Positions 18,192 to 26,915 of a DNA stretch of 47,859 nt are shown piece by piece. Every line of letters begins with the position of its first letter. The stretch's first letter is position 1. A program made the position numbers and the translations under genes. Origin of the DNA: Elusimicrobia bacterium GWA2_69_24. Its GTDB lineage: Bacteria > Elusimicrobiota > Elusimicrobia > UBA1565. The DNA lies in NCBI GenBank assembly GCA_001799695.1, contig MGTY01000054.1, positions 1 to 47,859 on the forward strand, in the 5' to 3' direction. The notes under the pieces are model-generated. The model was not told where the DNA came from, ran no database searches, and saw only the letters and a list, made by a program, of their open reading frames with translations.

Positions 18192-20315
18192 ATGAGGTCG
18201 GGCGTCAGGTACCTGGAGCGGCTGAATCTGTTATGGATCGCATGCTATTGCGCCTCGGCCGTGCTGGGGATACGGCTCCTCCACATCCAGGTGATGCGCA
18301 ACGTCTACTACTCCCGGGTGGCCGAGAGCAACCGTACGCAGATCATCGCCCAGACCGCCCCGCGGGGCCGCATCTACGACCGCCGCGGGGAAGTGATCGC
18401 GACCAACCGCCCCGCGTTCTCGCTGATCTACCTGCCGCCCAAGAACCAGTCCGCGGCGGACCTGAAGGACCTGGCGCAGCGCCTCGCCCTCGAACTCCAT
18501 CAGGACGAGGAGACGCTCTTCAAGAGACTGCGCGAGGCCGCGCAGGAGGAGTCGGCCATCCACCTCGCGGAAAACCTGCCCCTGGACACGATGTTCAAGC
18601 TCTCCGAGCTGAAGACCATCTACCCCGGGGTGGACCTGATCGTGGAGGCGCGGCGCTTCTATCCCAAAGGGGCGTTCGCCGGGCATCTCCTGGGCTTCAT
18701 GGGGAAGATGGACAAGCGCAACTGGCGGCAGTACAAAGGGCTGGGCTACCGCGTGGATTCCTGGATCGGCAAGACCGGCATCGAGAAGCGCTACGAGCAG
18801 GAGCTGCGGGGGATCAGCGGCGAGATCCGCATGGAAGTCGACGCCCGCGGCCGCCTGAAGCAGAGGCTGGGGCAGGTCCCCTGGAAGCCGGGCGGGAACA
18901 TCTACCTCACCATCGACGCCCGCATCCAGCGGGCCGTGGAGGAGGCCCTGCGCAACTCCACCTCGAAGACGGGCGGCGCCATCGTGCTCGATCCGCGCAA
19001 CGGCGAGATCCTCGCGTTCGCCTCGATGCCCGATTTCGACCCGAACATCTTCCTGCTGCCGGGGTGGGACGAGGCGCGGGGCGGGGTGGGCAAGCTCCCG
19101 GAGTTCAACCGCGTCCTGACCGGAGTGTATGCCCCGGGCTCCACTTTCAAGATCGTGGTGAGCGCGGCTCTGCTCGAGGGACGGCGCGTGAGCCCGGCGG
19201 ATCGGGTCTATTGCCCGGGCTACCTCCAGGTCGGGGCCCGCGCCTTCAAGTGCTGGGAGAAGAAGGGGCACCGCAGCATGGATTGGCTGGGGGGGATCGC
19301 CCATTCGTGCGACGTGTACTTCTACCGCATGGGGCTGCGCACGGGCGGGGAGATGATCGAGGAGTACTCCAAGCGCTTCCACCTGGGCAAGAAGACCGGC
19401 ATCGACCTCCCCGGCGAGCGCAGCGGGAACCTCTTCGGACCGAGGTCGCGGCAGGGCCGGGGGAAGGGGTGGTATGACGGGGACACGGCCAACCTCGCGA
19501 TCGGCCAGGGAGAGCTGCTGGTGACGCCGATCCAGATGGCGACCGTCATCGCCGCGGCGGCCAACCGGGGGACCGTCTGGCAGCCCCATTTCGTGAAGCG
19601 GCTGGAGCTCCCGGATGGACGGGTGCTCGAGCCGGAACCCCCGAAGCCCCTGGGGCGGGTGGAGCTCAGCACCGCGACGTGGGACCTGCTGCAGCGGGGG
19701 CTGGTGAACGTCGTCCGCGGCGGGACGGGCGGGCGGGTGAACGTGCCCGGCCTCGTCGTGGGCGGGAAGACGGGGACCGCGCAGAATCCGCACGGGGACG
19801 ACCACGCCTGGTTCGTAGCCTACGCCGGCCGTCCGGGGGAGGAGCCCAGCCTCGCGATCAGCGTGCTGGTCCAGGGCGGGGGACACGGCGGCTCCGCGGC
19901 GGGCCCGGTGGCCCGGCGCGCGATCGAGGCGGCATTCCTGGAGTCGACCGGTCCCGTCGCGGGCCTGCTCAAGGAGCAGGCCGAGGCCGAAGAGCCCGCC
20001 TGGGAGGATCTGCCCCCCTTCCCGGCTGCGCCGCGCAAGCCCGCGGCGCCCGGCTCCGGGACTCCCGCGGGAGCCGCTCCGGCTCCGGGCCGGAACCTGC
20101 CGCGCCGCGAGGATATGGAGAGCCCCGTCTTCGGGAGTGAGGATCCCGAGGACGCGGGAGCGGGCGGCGGCCCAGGGGCCGCCGTCCCCGGGGCGGCGCC
20201 GTCCTCCTCCCGCGGAGGGGGCGGCGGCCCAGGGGCCGCCGTCCCCGGGGCGGCGCCGTCCTCCTCCCGCGGAGGGGGCGGCGGGAGCGGGGACCGGGAG
20301 AGGGCGCCGGCATGA
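18192..20315 (+). CDS. mrdA: Penicillin-binding protein 2 (elongasome transpeptidase) with repeat tail
   Basis: PBP2 cross-links peptidoglycan during elongation. After a transmembrane helix, the dimerisation domain begins with TAPRGRIYDRRGEVIATNRP. The transpeptidase has the three active motifs: STFK (near residue 317), SCD (near 372) and KTGTAQ (near 526). About 100 extra C-terminal residues are Pro/Ala/Gly-rich; they contain two exact 57-bp copies encoding the 19-residue unit GGGPGAAVPGAAPSSSRGG and a partial third. The family usually ends near residue 600-650, so this tail is added. It overlaps rodA by four bases. Confidence 0.94.
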   Translation: MRSGVRYLERLNLLWIACYCASAVLGIRLLHIQVMRNVYYSRVAESNRTQIIAQTAPRGRIYDRRGEVIATNRPAFSLIYLPPKNQSAADLKDLAQRLALELHQDEETLFKRLREAAQEESAIHLAENLPLDTMFKLSELKTIYPGVDLIVEARRFYPKGAFAGHLLGFMGKMDKRNWRQYKGLGYRVDSWIGKTGIEKRYEQELRGISGEIRMEVDARGRLKQRLGQVPWKPGGNIYLTIDARIQRAVEEALRNSTSKTGGAIVLDPRNGEILAFASMPDFDPNIFLLPGWDEARGGVGKLPEFNRVLTGVYAPGSTFKIVVSAALLEGRRVSPADRVYCPGYLQVGARAFKCWEKKGHRSMDWLGGIAHSCDVYFYRMGLRTGGEMIEEYSKRFHLGKKTGIDLPGERSGNLFGPRSRQGRGKGWYDGDTANLAIGQGELLVTPIQMATVIAAAANRGTVWQPHFVKRLELPDGRVLEPEPPKPLGRVELSTATWDLLQRGLVNVVRGGTGGRVNVPGLVVGGKTGTAQNPHGDDHAWFVAYAGRPGEEPSLAISVLVQGGGHGGSAAGPVARRAIEAAFLESTGPVAGLLKEQAEAEEPAWEDLPPFPAAPRKPAAPGSGTPAGAAPAPGRNLPRREDMESPVFGSEDPEDAGAGGGPGAAVPGAAPSSSRGGGGGPGAAVPGAAPSSSRGGGGGSGDRERAPA
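20162..20290 (+). repeat. 57-bp tandem repeat inside mrdA
   Basis: Two perfect 57-bp copies (20162-20218 and 20219-20275) and a truncated third follow each other in frame. Each contains near-palindromic GC blocks, such as GGCGGCCC-AG-GGGCCGCC and a CCTCC-CGCG-GAGG-like hairpin. A diverged copy is at 21838-21907 in the next-but-one gene, in the same reading frame. Confidence 0.85.
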
Positions 20316-21646
20316 GGTCCGAAGAGCTGTTCCATCCCCGGATCGATTGGGTGCTCATCTCCGCCATCCTGGGCCTCCTCCTCATCGGCAGCGTGGCCAT
20401 CCTGTCGGCGGCGGCGCCCCTGCCGGCGTATTCCCAGATCATCCAGCGGCATTTCCTGGCCCTGGCCGTGGGCGGGGTCCTGTTCGTCTTCGGGATGGGC
20501 TTCAACTACCAGATCTTCCAGGACCAGTCGAAGACGCTCTATGTCGTGGTCGTGGCGATGATGCTGTGGGTGCTGATCTTCGGCCAGGAGGACCGGGGCA
20601 CCCGGGGCTGGCTGCATTTCCGCTTCTTCTCTTTCCAGCCCTCGGAGCTGGCCCGCGTGGGGACCCTGCTCGTGCTGGCGAACGTGCTGGACCGCCGGGC
20701 CAAGTCGGCGCACACCCTCGGCTTCGTCGCCATGGCCCTGGCCGTCGTCGGGCCCGTCATGGCGCTCATCATGCTGGAGCCGGACTTCTCCTCGACTTTA
20801 CCCTTCATGCCCATGATCATGGGTATGCTGTTCTGCGGGGGGGTGAACATCGCCTATCTCCTGGCGATGGGCGCCTACGGCGCCATCACCCTCTCCCTGC
20901 CCCTGGTGTGGACCCTGCTCTCCTTGCGGCCGGAATTGACGTCCTCGTGGGGGGTCCTCGACCTCTTCATGCGCCTGCGGGAATTCGACCTCCCGCTCTT
21001 GCTGGCGGTCGGCGGCGTCTTCGTAGGGTTCTACCTCATCTGGTGGCTGTGCTCCCAGCTCCGATTGCAGGCGCCGCTCCTGCCTTTCGTGGCGGCGGCC
21101 TTCATCCTGGCCGCGGCGCTGGGGTCGGGAGCGGCGCTCGACCATCAGTTGAAAGGGTATCAGCGCAACCGTTTCGTGGCGTTCCTGGTTCCCGAGGTGG
21201 ATCCGCGGGGGGCGGCCTACAACGTGCAGCAGGCGCAGGTGGCCATAGGGTCCGGGGGGCTCTGGGGAAAGGGGATATTCGAAGGCACCCAGTCCCAGCT
21301 GGGCTTCATCCCCGAGCGGCACACTGACTTCATCTACGCCGTCATCGGGGAGGAGATGGGCTTCTGGGGAACCATGGGGGTGCTGGTCCTGTATCTGCTG
21401 CTCCTGTGGCGCATCGTGAACGCCGCGCGGCTGGCGCGGGACGGATACGGCTATCTGGTCTGCTCGGGAGTGGCGTCGATCGGCGCGTTCCATCTGGTCG
21501 TCAATACGGGGATGTGCCTCGGGATGGTCCCGGTGGCCGGGATCCCGCTGCCCCTGGTGTCGTATGGAGGTTCGAGCCTGGTCGTGACCCTGTTCTCCCT
21601 GGGCGTCGTTTCGAACGTCTACTCTAAACGCTATGCTTTCTATTGA
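20312..21646 (+). CDS. rodA: Rod shape-determining protein RodA (SEDS glycosyltransferase)
   Basis: RodA polymerises lipid II glycan strands as partner of PBP2. The 444-residue protein has about ten membrane segments and the SEDS features: FFSFQPSELARVGTLL, the LEPDFSS segment holding the catalytic-type Asp, WGKGIFEGTQSQLGFIPERHTDFIYAVIGEEMGF, and the C-terminal GIPLPLVSYGGSSL. RodA rather than FtsW is inferred from its place after mrdA. It overlaps both neighbours by a few bases. Confidence 0.93.
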   Translation: MRSEELFHPRIDWVLISAILGLLLIGSVAILSAAAPLPAYSQIIQRHFLALAVGGVLFVFGMGFNYQIFQDQSKTLYVVVVAMMLWVLIFGQEDRGTRGWLHFRFFSFQPSELARVGTLLVLANVLDRRAKSAHTLGFVAMALAVVGPVMALIMLEPDFSSTLPFMPMIMGMLFCGGVNIAYLLAMGAYGAITLSLPLVWTLLSLRPELTSSWGVLDLFMRLREFDLPLLLAVGGVFVGFYLIWWLCSQLRLQAPLLPFVAAAFILAAALGSGAALDHQLKGYQRNRFVAFLVPEVDPRGAAYNVQQAQVAIGSGGLWGKGIFEGTQSQLGFIPERHTDFIYAVIGEEMGFWGTMGVLVLYLLLLWRIVNAARLARDGYGYLVCSGVASIGAFHLVVNTGMCLGMVPVAGIPLPLVSYGGSSLVVTLFSLGVVSNVYSKRYAFY

Positions 21647-21663
21647 CGGGGGCGGGGGGCGCC

Positions 21664-22452
21664 ATGGCGCATTCTGAGGCCCGCGGGATGGGGAACCATC
21701 CGGTGCGAGGCGGCGCGACGCGCTACCGGGTGCGCATCGCGCGCGGGGGAGAGGCGCGGGAGCTGACGCATCTGGGACAGATCGAGGCGCTCCGGCGGGC
21801 GGTGCTGCGCTCCGGGCTCCCCGGCCTGTCTCCGGACGGCGGCCCTGGGGCCGCCGCCCCCGGGGCGGTGCCGTCTTCCTCCCGCAGAGGGGGCGGCGGC
21901 CCAGGGGGCTCCGAGGGCGGGGGTAAGCGGACGCGGCCCAGGCTCTCGTTCGGCCCCGCCATCTCGATGGGCTATGAGAGCGAGGCGGAGTATTTCGACC
22001 TGGAGCTGGAGTCCCCGGAGGAGCCGCGGGAGGTGGCCCAGGCCCTGACCTCGGCGCTGCCCGCGGGTTTCCGGGTCATGGGGGTCCGGCGCATCCCCCG
22101 GTTCTTTCCGTCCCTGGACTCCTGCATCAACGTCGTGCGCTATGAGGTCGGCGGCGCTTTTCCGGCGGACGGTTCCGAGACGCTGCGCCGCTTCCTCGAC
22201 CGCGGCGAGATCCCGATCGAGAAGGTGAAGAAGGGCGGGGCGCTCGTGGAGCGGGTGGACGCGCGTCCCCTGATCATCGACATGAGCCTGGCCGCTCCGG
22301 ACCGGGTGCGGATGACGCTCCGCTTCGGGCCCAAGCGCACGCTCAAGCCCGAGGTCATCATCCGGGAATGGCTCGGCGGGGCGGAGGGGCTGCAGGTGAT
22401 CCGTAAGGAACTGTTTTCCGAGACCGCGAGCGGCGAGCTGATCGCGCCGTAG
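21664..22452 (+). CDS. TIGR03936-type radical-SAM-linked protein (DUF2344) with internal repeat
   Basis: The family pattern is clear: a start like RYRVRIARGGEARELTHLGQIEALRRAVLRSGL, then RPRLSFGPAISMGYESEAEYFDLEL and ALPAGFRVMGVRRIP. In other bacteria this domain is fused or next to a radical SAM protein, often beside RNase G; its function is unknown. No radical SAM gene is next to it here. An insertion of about 28 residues between the first two motifs (around residues 59-86, GGPGAAAPGAVPSSSRRG...) comes from the same repeat as in mrdA. ATG 21664 is preferred; a TTG at 21643 overlapping rodA is also possible. Confidence 0.85.
   Translation: MAHSEARGMGNHPVRGGATRYRVRIARGGEARELTHLGQIEALRRAVLRSGLPGLSPDGGPGAAAPGAVPSSSRRGGGGPGGSEGGGKRTRPRLSFGPAISMGYESEAEYFDLELESPEEPREVAQALTSALPAGFRVMGVRRIPRFFPSLDSCINVVRYEVGGAFPADGSETLRRFLDRGEIPIEKVKKGGALVERVDARPLIIDMSLAAPDRVRMTLRFGPKRTLKPEVIIREWLGGAEGLQVIRKELFSETASGELIAP
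21838..21907 (+). repeat. Diverged in-frame copy of the mrdA repeat
   Basis: This stretch matches the 57-bp mrdA unit plus the start of a next unit with only about five substitutions (for example CCCTGG for CCCAGG, GGTGCC for GGCGCC, TCTTCC for TCCTCC). It is read in the same frame and encodes GGPGAAAPGAVPSSSRRGGG, placed within a conserved domain of the DUF2344 protein. Confidence 0.75.
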
Positions 22453-22479
22453 CGGCAAGGTCTGACTGCGAGGGTTATT

Positions 22480-24315
22480 ATGGAAGATGAGAAGAAGGAA
22501 GGGTCCGAGGCGGACGCCGAGAACACCGATTTTGAGCCGGGTACCGTCGCGGGGAGCGAGGACGAAGGCCTCGACATGGCGGAGGCCCTGGCCGAGTTCG
22601 AGCATCAGGGGGAGGCGCCGGCGGCGGCGGGGCCGGAAGGGGCGGTCCCGGGCGCGGGACCGGCGGCTCCCAGACCCGGAGAAGGCGGGGGGCATCCGCA
22701 GCCCCGGCGGCCGGACCGGAACCGGGACGCCCGCGGGCGCCGCGGCCGCCGCCGTCCGGACGGACGGCCGGAGCCGCAGCGGCACGGCCGGGACGACCGC
22801 GACCGCGCCGACGCGCACCACCATGACCGCCGGCCGCGGGGGGGGGGACGGCCGGCTCCCGCGGAGACGGTGAGCGACCAGGGCTTCAAGCGCGAGGTGT
22901 ACGCGAACACCTCGTTCGAGGAGACCCGGGTCGCCGTGGTGGAGGGCGGCCGCCTGGTCGAGCTCCTCTGGGAGCGCAAGACGGCCCAGAACATCGTCGG
23001 CAACATCTACAAGGGGCGGGTCGAGAACGTGCTGCCCGGGATCTCGTCGGCGTTCATCAACATCGGCTTCGACAAGAACGCCTATCTGTACATATCGGAC
23101 GTGCTGGGCGACACCCGCAAGGGGATCGACCAGTTGCTGAAGAAGGGGCAGGAAGTCCTGATCCAGGTGGCCAAGGAGGCCATCGGGACCAAGGGCGCGA
23201 AGGTAACGATGGACGTCACCCTGCCGGGGCGCTTCCTCGTGCTCGCCCCCCTCGCGCAGTCGGTGGGCATCTCCAAGCACATCGCCGATCCCATCGAGCG
23301 CAAGCGCATCTCGGAGATCATCGACCGTCTGATGCAGGACACCCTGCTGGGCAAGGGGGTGGTCGTGCGGACCGAGGCCGAGGGGGCTTCGGAAGACGAC
23401 CTCCGCCGCGAGGCCGCCTATCTGATGCGCCTCTGGAAGACGGTGGAGAGCCGGAGCCAGACCGAGCCCGCGCCCTGTCTGCTCCATACGGACCTCGACA
23501 TCGCCCTGCAGGTCGCCCGGGACCTGCTGACCGACGAGGTGTACGTCTATCTGCTCGACAACAAGAAGGCCTACGACGCGGTCATGGAGTTCGTCGGCGG
23601 ACTTTCTCCGGCGATGACCAGCCGGGTGCGGCTATACGACGGCAAGACTCCGATCTTCACCGCGTTCAACCTCGAGCCCGAGATCGAGAAGATCCGGCAG
23701 ACCAAGGTGCCCCTCCCGAGCGGCGGCACGATCGTCATCCAGGAGGCGGAGTCCCTCTGCGCGATCGACGTGAACACGGGCCGCTTCACGGGCTCCAAGT
23801 CGCAGGAGGAGACCGTGACGATGAATAACGTGGAGGCCGCCCTCGAGGTGGCCTACCAGCTGCGCCTGCGCAACATCGGCGGCATCATCGTGATCGATTT
23901 CATCGACATGAAGAAGCAGTCCAACCGCCAGAAGGTCATGGAAGCTCTGGCCCGGGCGGTGAAGCGGGACCGGGCGAAGATCCGCATCCTCCCCATCACC
24001 CGCCTGGGACTCATCGAGATGACCCGCGAACGCAGGCGGGAGTCGACGGTGAGCCTGATGACCGACGAATGTCCCCAGTGCCTGGGCTCCGGGCGCGTCC
24101 TTTCGGCGGAGAGCCTGCGCATCCGGATCCAGCGCGAGATCTCCGAGCTCACCGCGGGACGTCCGGGGGGACAGATACGGCTGGTGCTGCATCCCGGGCT
24201 CGCGGAGATGTTCCAGACCCGGCAGGCCATGATCGAGCAGAACGTGCACCGGTCGGTGCGGATCGCGAGCGACGTGCATCTGGCTTGGGAGGATTACCGC
24301 ATCATCCTGGAATGA
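22480..24315 (+). CDS. rng: Ribonuclease E/G with Arg/Gly-rich N-terminal extension
   Basis: This endoribonuclease cleaves single-stranded AU-rich RNA in rRNA maturation and mRNA decay. The S1 domain lies near residues 165-245 (NIVGNIYKGRVENVLPGISS), the catalytic DNase I-like part has the metal-binding Asp in CAIDVNTG (near 427) and VIDFIDM (near 470), and the Zn-link motif CPQCLGSG is near 530. It ends shortly after the small domain, like RNase G. The first 140 residues are an unusual acidic, then Arg/Gly/Asp/His-rich disordered stretch (RRPDRNRDARGRRGRRR). In E. coli RNase E such regions lie at the C-terminus. Confidence 0.93.
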   Translation: MEDEKKEGSEADAENTDFEPGTVAGSEDEGLDMAEALAEFEHQGEAPAAAGPEGAVPGAGPAAPRPGEGGGHPQPRRPDRNRDARGRRGRRRPDGRPEPQRHGRDDRDRADAHHHDRRPRGGGRPAPAETVSDQGFKREVYANTSFEETRVAVVEGGRLVELLWERKTAQNIVGNIYKGRVENVLPGISSAFINIGFDKNAYLYISDVLGDTRKGIDQLLKKGQEVLIQVAKEAIGTKGAKVTMDVTLPGRFLVLAPLAQSVGISKHIADPIERKRISEIIDRLMQDTLLGKGVVVRTEAEGASEDDLRREAAYLMRLWKTVESRSQTEPAPCLLHTDLDIALQVARDLLTDEVYVYLLDNKKAYDAVMEFVGGLSPAMTSRVRLYDGKTPIFTAFNLEPEIEKIRQTKVPLPSGGTIVIQEAESLCAIDVNTGRFTGSKSQEETVTMNNVEAALEVAYQLRLRNIGGIIVIDFIDMKKQSNRQKVMEALARAVKRDRAKIRILPITRLGLIEMTRERRRESTVSLMTDECPQCLGSGRVLSAESLRIRIQREISELTAGRPGGQIRLVLHPGLAEMFQTRQAMIEQNVHRSVRIASDVHLAWEDYRIILE

Positions 24316-26066
24316 ACAGGCTTCTCAGTCTGGCGGCGGCAGGATTGGTCTTCCTCGGCGCGTGGGCCGGGGCGGTCCCGCGCGCCGCCGCGGAAGAGAT
24401 CCAGGTGGTCAAGTCCGGGAAGTACTACGGGACTCTGGAAGCCTACCGGGCGGGGGACGAGTACTACCTGGGGGGCAAGGATGCCGCGAAGCTGTTCGGG
24501 GCCCAGCTCTACTGGTACGCCGTCCAGGGGCAGGTGCGTCTGACCTTCCGAGGCCGGCAGGTGGCGTTCGCGGTGGATTCCGCGACGGTGACGGTCGAGG
24601 GACAGGAGACGCTCATGCCCCGTCCCCTGATCATCCGCGTCAGCCAGGCCTTCATCCCGATCGAGTTCTTCCAGAGCGCGGCGTTCTCGGAGGTCGCCGG
24701 GGTGGACTGCAAGTTCAACCCCCAGACCAAGCTGCTCCTGGTGGACCACTACAGCACCGTCGGTCCGCTGCGTTGGTTCAGCTATGAGGACCACACCCGG
24801 GTCGTCCTGGAGGTCGCGGAGGACCTGCGCTACCAGACCTCGGAGCGGGGGCGGCTCGGGTTCGCCCTCGCGATCCCCAACGGGATGATCGAATGGGCGG
24901 AGAAGACGGAGATCCGGGACGGGGTGGTCGAATACATCCATCTGACCCAGGAGTCCAAGCAGGCCCTGCTCCTCGTGAGCCTGGAGGAAGGGAACTCGGG
25001 GTGGCGCCTGCGCGAATTCAAGGGTCCCCGGAGGATCGTCATCGATGTCGGCCGGGCCAAGGGAGTCGCCGCGGCGCCGGCGTCGGCCCCGGAGGCTCCT
25101 CCGGTCCCGGGCGCCGGCTCCGTCCCGAGGGCTGCAGCGAAGGCCGAACCCCGGCCTGAAGCCGGACCCGGGGCCAAGCCCGAGGCCAGACCCGAGACCA
25201 GACCCGAGACCAGACCCGCGGCCGGAGAAGCGGCGAAGCCCCGGGCGGCCGCGTCTGCGGGAGTCCCCAAGGCGGCCCTGCCCGCGCCCGTCCCTCCCGC
25301 CGCGGAGGGGAAGGCGGCGCGCGCCGGCGACGCGGCGGCCGCAGCCCCCGCGGGCAAGCCGCAGCGCCGCCGCCTGCGCATAGCCATCGATGCGGGCCAT
25401 GGGGGGAAGGACGGCGGCGCGGTCGGACGGCGCGGGATCGTCGAAAAGACCATCAACCTCGCCGCGTCCCGCGAATTGGCGGGACTGCTGAAGGAAGAGG
25501 GGATCTTCGACGTCATGCTGACGCGGGAAGACGACCATTTCGTCAAGTTGGGGGATCGCTCGAAGATGGCCAACGAGGCCAAGGCGGACCTGTTCGTCTC
25601 GATCCACTGCAACGCCCATTCCAGCCGCGCCGAAACGGGCTATGAGATCTACTTCCTGTCGGAACGCGCCTCGGACCCGGACGCCGAGCGCCTCGCGGAG
25701 TTCGAGAACTCCGTGATCGCGATGGAAGGGGGGCATGACGCCTCGGAGGACCCGGCCGCGAGCCTGCTGGTGGCCCTGGCCCGGACGGAGGACATCAACA
25801 ACGCTTCGGACCTGGCGGGGCTCATCGCCCGGTCCCTGGGTCAGCGTGTGGACCTGGCCAACCGGGGCGTCCGGCAGGCCGCGTTCTACGTGCTGCGCGG
25901 GGCCAACGCCCCCGCGGTCCTGGTCGAGATGGGATTCTTGAGCAACGCCAAGGACGAGGCGAAGCTGGAGTCGGAGAAATACCGCCGCAAGATCGTCGCC
26001 GGGATCTATGCCGGCGTGGTGGAATACAGCCGGCGGAAAGGTTGGAGCACGGAGGAGGCGCGATGA
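24312..26066 (+). CDS. N-acetylmuramoyl-L-alanine amidase, exported (AMIN-like plus amidase_3)
   Basis: The enzyme splits the amide between MurNAc and the stem peptide. A signal peptide (residues 1-27, ending VPRAAAEE) is followed by a copper-amine-oxidase-N-like/AMIN-like beta region (about 30-250), a Pro/Ala/Glu/Arg linker with PETR repeats (about 255-350), and the catalytic amidase_3 domain (from about 355). Zinc ligands are visible in DAGHGG, GIVEKTIN, SIHCNAH and EMGFLSN. The 584-residue length fits an AmiC-like division or remodelling amidase. It overlaps rng and murI by four bases each. Confidence 0.92.
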   Translation: MNRLLSLAAAGLVFLGAWAGAVPRAAAEEIQVVKSGKYYGTLEAYRAGDEYYLGGKDAAKLFGAQLYWYAVQGQVRLTFRGRQVAFAVDSATVTVEGQETLMPRPLIIRVSQAFIPIEFFQSAAFSEVAGVDCKFNPQTKLLLVDHYSTVGPLRWFSYEDHTRVVLEVAEDLRYQTSERGRLGFALAIPNGMIEWAEKTEIRDGVVEYIHLTQESKQALLLVSLEEGNSGWRLREFKGPRRIVIDVGRAKGVAAAPASAPEAPPVPGAGSVPRAAAKAEPRPEAGPGAKPEARPETRPETRPAAGEAAKPRAAASAGVPKAALPAPVPPAAEGKAARAGDAAAAAPAGKPQRRRLRIAIDAGHGGKDGGAVGRRGIVEKTINLAASRELAGLLKEEGIFDVMLTREDDHFVKLGDRSKMANEAKADLFVSIHCNAHSSRAETGYEIYFLSERASDPDAERLAEFENSVIAMEGGHDASEDPAASLLVALARTEDINNASDLAGLIARSLGQRVDLANRGVRQAAFYVLRGANAPAVLVEMGFLSNAKDEAKLESEKYRRKIVAGIYAGVVEYSRRKGWSTEEAR

Positions 26067-26899
26067 GGGTTCCGCGCGGGGCGCGCTGGCCCGGACTGCG
26101 TCCCGCCCAGCCCATCGGGGTCTTCGATTCCGGCGTCGGCGGTTTGACCGTCCTGAGGGCTCTGCGCGAGGCGATGCCGGAGGAGCGTCTGCTGTACCTC
26201 GGCGACACCGCGCGCGTGCCTTACGGCTCCAAATCCCGGGAGGCGGTGACGCGCTTCTCGGTCGAAATCGGCCGGTTCCTGGAGGCGCGCGGCGTCAAGC
26301 TGCTGGTCGTCGCCTGCAACACCGCCTCCGCGCTCGCGCTCACCGCCCTGAAGGCGGCGCTGAAGGTCCCGGTGGTCGGCGTCGTGCAGCCTGCCGTGCG
26401 GGCGGCGGTCCGGGCCACGCGCACCGGGGTCATCGGCCTCATCGGCACGGAGGCGACGGTCGCGAGCGGCGCCTATCAGAAGGCGGCGGGGCGGCTGTCT
26501 TCCCGGGCGAAGATCGTCGCCCAGGCCTGCCCGCTCCTGGTGCCGCTGGTCGAGGAGGGCTGGTGGACGCACGCGGTGACCGGCCGGGTGGCCGCCGTCT
26601 ACCTGCGGCCGTTCCGGAGTTCCCGGAGGGACGTCCTCATCCTCGGCTGCACCCATTATCCCCTGCTGCGGCCGCTGCTGCAGAGGCTCTCCGGACCGGG
26701 CGTGCAGCTCATCGATTCCGGGGAGGAGACCGCCCGGGAGGTGGAAGCCCTCTTGGAGGCCGACGGTCTGCGCCGGACGGGGGGGCGCGGCGGGGAGACG
26801 TTCTTCGTCACCGACGGGCCGGAGCGGTTCCGGCTCCTGGCGAAGCGTTTCCTGGGGAGGGTGTCTTCCCCGGTACGGCTGGTCCGCTTCCCGTCGTGA
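26063..26899 (+). CDS. murI: Glutamate racemase
   Basis: MurI makes D-glutamate for peptidoglycan. The two catalytic cysteines are seen in VVACNTASA and LGCTHYPLL, and the family start is IGVFDSGVGGLTVLRAL. The product is 278 residues. The ATG at 26063 has GGAGGAGG at 26051-26058 and overlaps the amidase stop, so it is preferred to an earlier in-frame ATG at 26042. It closes the plus-strand wall-synthesis block. Confidence 0.95.
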   Translation: MRVPRGARWPGLRPAQPIGVFDSGVGGLTVLRALREAMPEERLLYLGDTARVPYGSKSREAVTRFSVEIGRFLEARGVKLLVVACNTASALALTALKAALKVPVVGVVQPAVRAAVRATRTGVIGLIGTEATVASGAYQKAAGRLSSRAKIVAQACPLLVPLVEEGWWTHAVTGRVAAVYLRPFRSSRRDVLILGCTHYPLLRPLLQRLSGPGVQLIDSGEETAREVEALLEADGLRRTGGRGGETFFVTDGPERFRLLAKRFLGRVSSPVRLVRFPS

Positions 26900-26915
26900 G
26901 GATAGCGGGCCGGGC

